Source of the DNA: Gordonia polyisoprenivorans
GTDB taxonomy: Bacteria > Actinomycetota > Actinomycetes > Mycobacteriales > Mycobacteriaceae
DNA length: 64,000 nucleotides
Assembly: GCF_017654315.1 (NCBI RefSeq)
Contig: NZ_CP072203.1
Span: forward strand, 1,178,001-1,242,000
Reading direction: 5' to 3'
Shown: positions 61,737-64,000 of the stretch, piece after piece
Layout: every line of letters begins with the position of its first letter
Numbering within the stretch: the first letter of the stretch is position 1
The notes under the pieces: generated by a model
Seen by the model: the letters and a program-made list of their open reading frames with translations, nothing else
Told to the model about the DNA's origin: nothing
Database searches by the model: none
Program-made: the position numbers and the translations under genes

Positions 61737-62213
61737 TCAATATGAGAATTCGCCGGACGGCCTCGCCGAATTCAGATGCCGGATCAGGCCGCGCCTGCCC
61801 GACCACATCATGTACCGGTGGTTGGCGTACAACACCGGACGGCCGACCCGGATGAGGGGGAGCGGCATCGGTGAGGTGAGGTCGACGACCTGACGGAACT
61901 CGGCCCGACAGCAGTCGGCGGACGTACACGCGTGAATGGTCCACCGGGTCCACCCCGTCAGGTCGCCGTCGACGCGTGCCTGCAGGACGCCGGCCGCGGG
62001 ATCGACGACGTCCTCGTGCACATGCACCCGAAGCGATATCGGCAGCAGTGACCGCAGTACCGCATCGCCGGAGGTGTCGTCGACCCTCGTGGCCTCGCGG
62101 ACCTGCGGCCACCAGGTGGGGTAGGAGTCGGCGTCGGCGAGTGCGGCCAGCACGGTGTGGTGGTCGAAGGGCAGTTGCCAGACGGAGTGCATCCGGAAGG
62201 TCCGTGCGCTCAC
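61737..62213 (-). CDS. SRPBCC/polyketide-cyclase-like protein
   Basis: A 158-residue START/Bet v1-like fold. The start FRMHSVWQLPFDHHTVLAALADADSYPTWWPQV shows the typical first strand, helix pair and WWP motif, followed by strands LRVHVHEDVVDPAAG, WTRWTIHAC, CRAEFRQVVDL and the long C-terminal helix (LYANHRYMMWSGRRGLIRHL). The family binds hydrophobic ligands such as lipids or polyketides; the ligand is unknown. Start GTG 62213. It follows the fadE5 terminator on the same strand, so it has its own promoter. Confidence 0.82.
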   Translation of the reverse strand: MSARTFRMHSVWQLPFDHHTVLAALADADSYPTWWPQVREATRVDDTSGDAVLRSLLPISLRVHVHEDVVDPAAGVLQARVDGDLTGWTRWTIHACTSADCCRAEFRQVVDLTSPMPLPLIRVGRPVLYANHRYMMWSGRRGLIRHLNSARPSGEFSY

Positions 62214-62234
62214 GTCGTCCAGTATGCGCCGACG

Positions 62235-62274
62235 CCGAGGGGCCGGGATCTCGACGGAGATCCCGGCCCCTCGG
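62235..62274 (-). terminator. 18-bp perfect hairpin after fadE5
   Basis: CCGAGGGGCCGGGATCTC (62235-62252) pairs perfectly with GAGATCCCGGCCCCTCGG (62257-62274), 4-nt loop, 21 nt past the fadE5 stop. Confidence 0.88.
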
Positions 62275-62295
62275 CTCGTGCGGTGTTCTGTTGTG

Positions 62296-64000
62296 TCAGA
62301 AGGCGGCTTCGTCGAGCTCCATGATCTCGCCGTCGATGTTCTCGACGGTGGTACGGATCGAGGTGAGCAGCGGCAGCATGTTCTTGGCGAAGAAGCTCGC
62401 GACGGCGACCTTGCCCTCGTAGAAGGACTTGTCGTCGCCGGTCACGCCCTCATCGAGCTTGGCCAGCGCGATCTCGGACTGGCGCAGGAGCAGCCAGCCG
62501 ATGAGCAGATCGCCGACCGACATCAGGAAGCGCACCGAGCCCAGACCCACCTTGTAGAGGTCCTTCGGGTTCTCCTGCGCGCCCATCAGGTCGCCGGTTA
62601 GGGATGCGGCCATCGCCTGCACGTCCTCGAGGGCGGTCTTGAGCAGCGCGCGCTCGGCCTTGAGACGGCCGTTGCCGGCCTCGGTGTCGATGAACGACTG
62701 GATCTGCCCGGCAACATGCGCGAGGGCCTGACCCTTGTCGCGAATGATCTTGCGGAAGAAGAAGTCCTGCGCCTGGATGGCCGTCGTGCCCTCGTAGAGG
62801 GAGTCGATCTTCGAGTCGCGGATGTACTGCTCGATCGGGTAATCCTGCAGGAAGCCCGAACCACCGAAGGTCTGCAGCGACTCATGACCGAGGTTGGCGT
62901 AGGCACGCTCGGAGCCGACACCCTTGACGATCGGCAGCAGCAGGTCGTTGACGCGGTGTGCCATCTCGGGATCGGCGCCGGAGACGATCTGTGCGGCAAC
63001 GGAATCCTGGTGCGAGGCGGTGTAGAGGTAGATCGCGCGCAGCCCCTCCGCGTAGGCCTTCTGGGTCATCAGCGAACGACGAACGTCGGGGTGATGGGTG
63101 ATGGTGACCCGCGGCGCGGCCTTGTCGGTCATCTGCACCATGTCGGCGCCCTGCACGCGCTCCTTGGCGTAGTCGAGAGCATTGAGGTAACCGGTCGACA
63201 GTGTCGAGATCGCCTTGGTGCCCACCATCATTCGCGCGTGCTCGATCACCTGGAACATCTGCGCGATGCCCTTGTGGACCTCGCCGACGAGCCAGCCCTT
63301 GGCCGGGACGCCGTGCTGGCCGAAGGTGACCTCACAAGTGGCCGACGCCTTGATGCCCATCTTGTGCTCGACGTTGGTGACGAAGGCGCCGTTGCGCTCG
63401 CCGAGTTCGCCGGTCTCGAAGTCGAAATGGAACTTCGGGACGAAGAACAGCGACAGCCCCTTGGTGCCCGGGCCCGCACCCTCGGGGCGGGCGAGCACCA
63501 GGTGGAAGATGTTCTCGGTCATGTCCTGGTCGGCGGAGGTGATGAAGCGCTTCACCCCGTCGATGTGCCAGGAGCCGTCCTCCTGCTGGACGGCCTTGGT
63601 GCGTCCGGCGCCCACGTCCGAGCCGGCGTCGGGCTCGGTGAGCACCATCGTGGCGCCCCAGCCGCGCTCGGAGCAGATGGCTGCCCACTTCTTCTGCTCG
63701 TCGGTTCCGTTGTCGTAGAAGATGTTCGCGAAGCCCGAGCCTGCGGCGTACATGAACACCGGCGGGTTCGCGCCGAGAATCATCTCACCGATCGCCCAGT
63801 ACAGCGATCGGGGCGCCGGCATGCCGCCGAGTTCCTCGTTGACGCCGACCTTGTCCCAGCCACCCTCGACGAGGGCGTTGTAGGACTTCTTGAAGCTCTC
63901 GGGGATGGTGACGCTGTGGGTTTCCGGGTCGAAGACCGGCGGATTGCGGTCGGCCTCGGCGAAGGATTCCGCGATCGGGCCCTCGGCGAGAGTCCGGACC
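62296..64000 (-). CDS. fadE5: acyl-CoA dehydrogenase FadE5 (N terminus outside window)
   Basis: The frame stays open to base 64000, so 567 residues are visible and only the N terminus is missing (family length ~611). It is the large AidB/FadE5-type acyl-CoA dehydrogenase with FAD-site motifs [19 protein letters not shown] and FITSADQD, middle domain [19 protein letters not shown], and [21 protein letters not shown]. The C-terminal catalytic region is [19 protein letters not shown], followed by an extra ~140-residue C-terminal helical domain. It introduces the first double bond in beta-oxidation; M. tuberculosis FadE5 accepts C4-C22 substrates. It is the syntenic partner of fadA2 but is separated from it here by ~10 kb. 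Confidence 0.95.
   Translation of the reverse strand, partial: VRTLAEGPIAESFAEADRNPPVFDPETHSVTIPESFKKSYNALVEGGWDKVGVNEELGGMPAPRSLYWAIGEMILGANPPVFMYAAGSGFANIFYDNGTDEQKKWAAICSERGWGATMVLTEPDAGSDVGAGRTKAVQQEDGSWHIDGVKRFITSADQDMTENIFHLVLARPEGAGPGTKGLSLFFVPKFHFDFETGELGERNGAFVTNVEHKMGIKASATCEVTFGQHGVPAKGWLVGEVHKGIAQMFQVIEHARMMVGTKAISTLSTGYLNALDYAKERVQGADMVQMTDKAAPRVTITHHPDVRRSLMTQKAYAEGLRAIYLYTASHQDSVAAQIVSGADPEMAHRVNDLLLPIVKGVGSERAYANLGHESLQTFGGSGFLQDYPIEQYIRDSKIDSLYEGTTAIQAQDFFFRKIIRDKGQALAHVAGQIQSFIDTEAGNGRLKAERALLKTALEDVQAMAASLTGDLMGAQENPKDLYKVGLGSVRFLMSVGDLLIGWLLLRQSEIALAKLDEGVTGDDKSFYEGKVAVASFFAKNMLPLLTSIRTTVENIDGEIMELDEAAF

Overview
The window is GC-rich, almost gap-free actinobacterial chromosome from a mycolic-acid-producing member of the Mycobacteriales. 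Gordonia or a near relative is the best guess. The reasons are an MmpL3-type mycolate exporter, an AftD-type arabinofuranosyltransferase, an iniB/iniA/iniC cluster, FabG4/FadA2/FadE5-type genes, and gene order that (from memory of the M. tuberculosis H37Rv map) follows Rv0205-Rv0211, Rv0224c-Rv0228, Rv0236c-Rv0238 and Rv0241c-Rv0244c. Lineage-specific insertions interrupt that backbone. No rRNA, tRNA, CRISPR, prophage or transposase was seen.

Layout. 1-5859: end of an AI-2E-family membrane protein, then mmpL3, a NYN-domain gene and trmB as a minus-strand operon. 5987-8807: a translationally coupled three-gene operon of unknown role. 9098-12008: GTP-type PEP carboxykinase and a secreted phytase-like esterase. 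12102-16353: a MacB-like ABC exporter and an MmpS-like membrane protein. 16354-18548: intergenic repeats around a DUF222/HNH endonuclease gene. 18549-31672: envelope-glycan genes (methyltransferase, GT4 glycosyltransferase, two large membrane proteins including AftD, MOP flippase, DUF3068 protein, acyltransferase), with a CitE-like lyase inserted. 31741-36058: a DUF6745 gene pair, a universal stress protein, the lipoprotein LpqI and a small membrane protein.

36027-47482 is a cell-wall-stress island. iniB-iniA-iniC run leftward. A membrane-anchored Hsp70-like gene and an IniR-like ATPase/LuxR regulator run rightward. The 281-bp divergent promoter region contains three related GGGGAAA/TCCCC palindromes. 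47485-51916 holds a TetR gene and the htdX/fabG4/fadA2 fatty-acid genes. Nearly matching 16-bp palindromes lie in front of the TetR gene and between fabG4 and fadA2, which suggests one regulon.

51917-62213 is a block of about 10 kb that separates fadA2 from fadE5. It carries a VanW-family protein, a GntR-regulated MFS / THI5-like / ornithine-cyclodeaminase-like operon with two GTATAC operators, a DUF4267/DUF1772/TetR group, an HSD10-like dehydrogenase, a zinc alcohol dehydrogenase and an SRPBCC protein. The window ends inside fadE5. Strong hairpins separate several units, and four convergent gene pairs overlap at their 3' ends by 29-148 nt.
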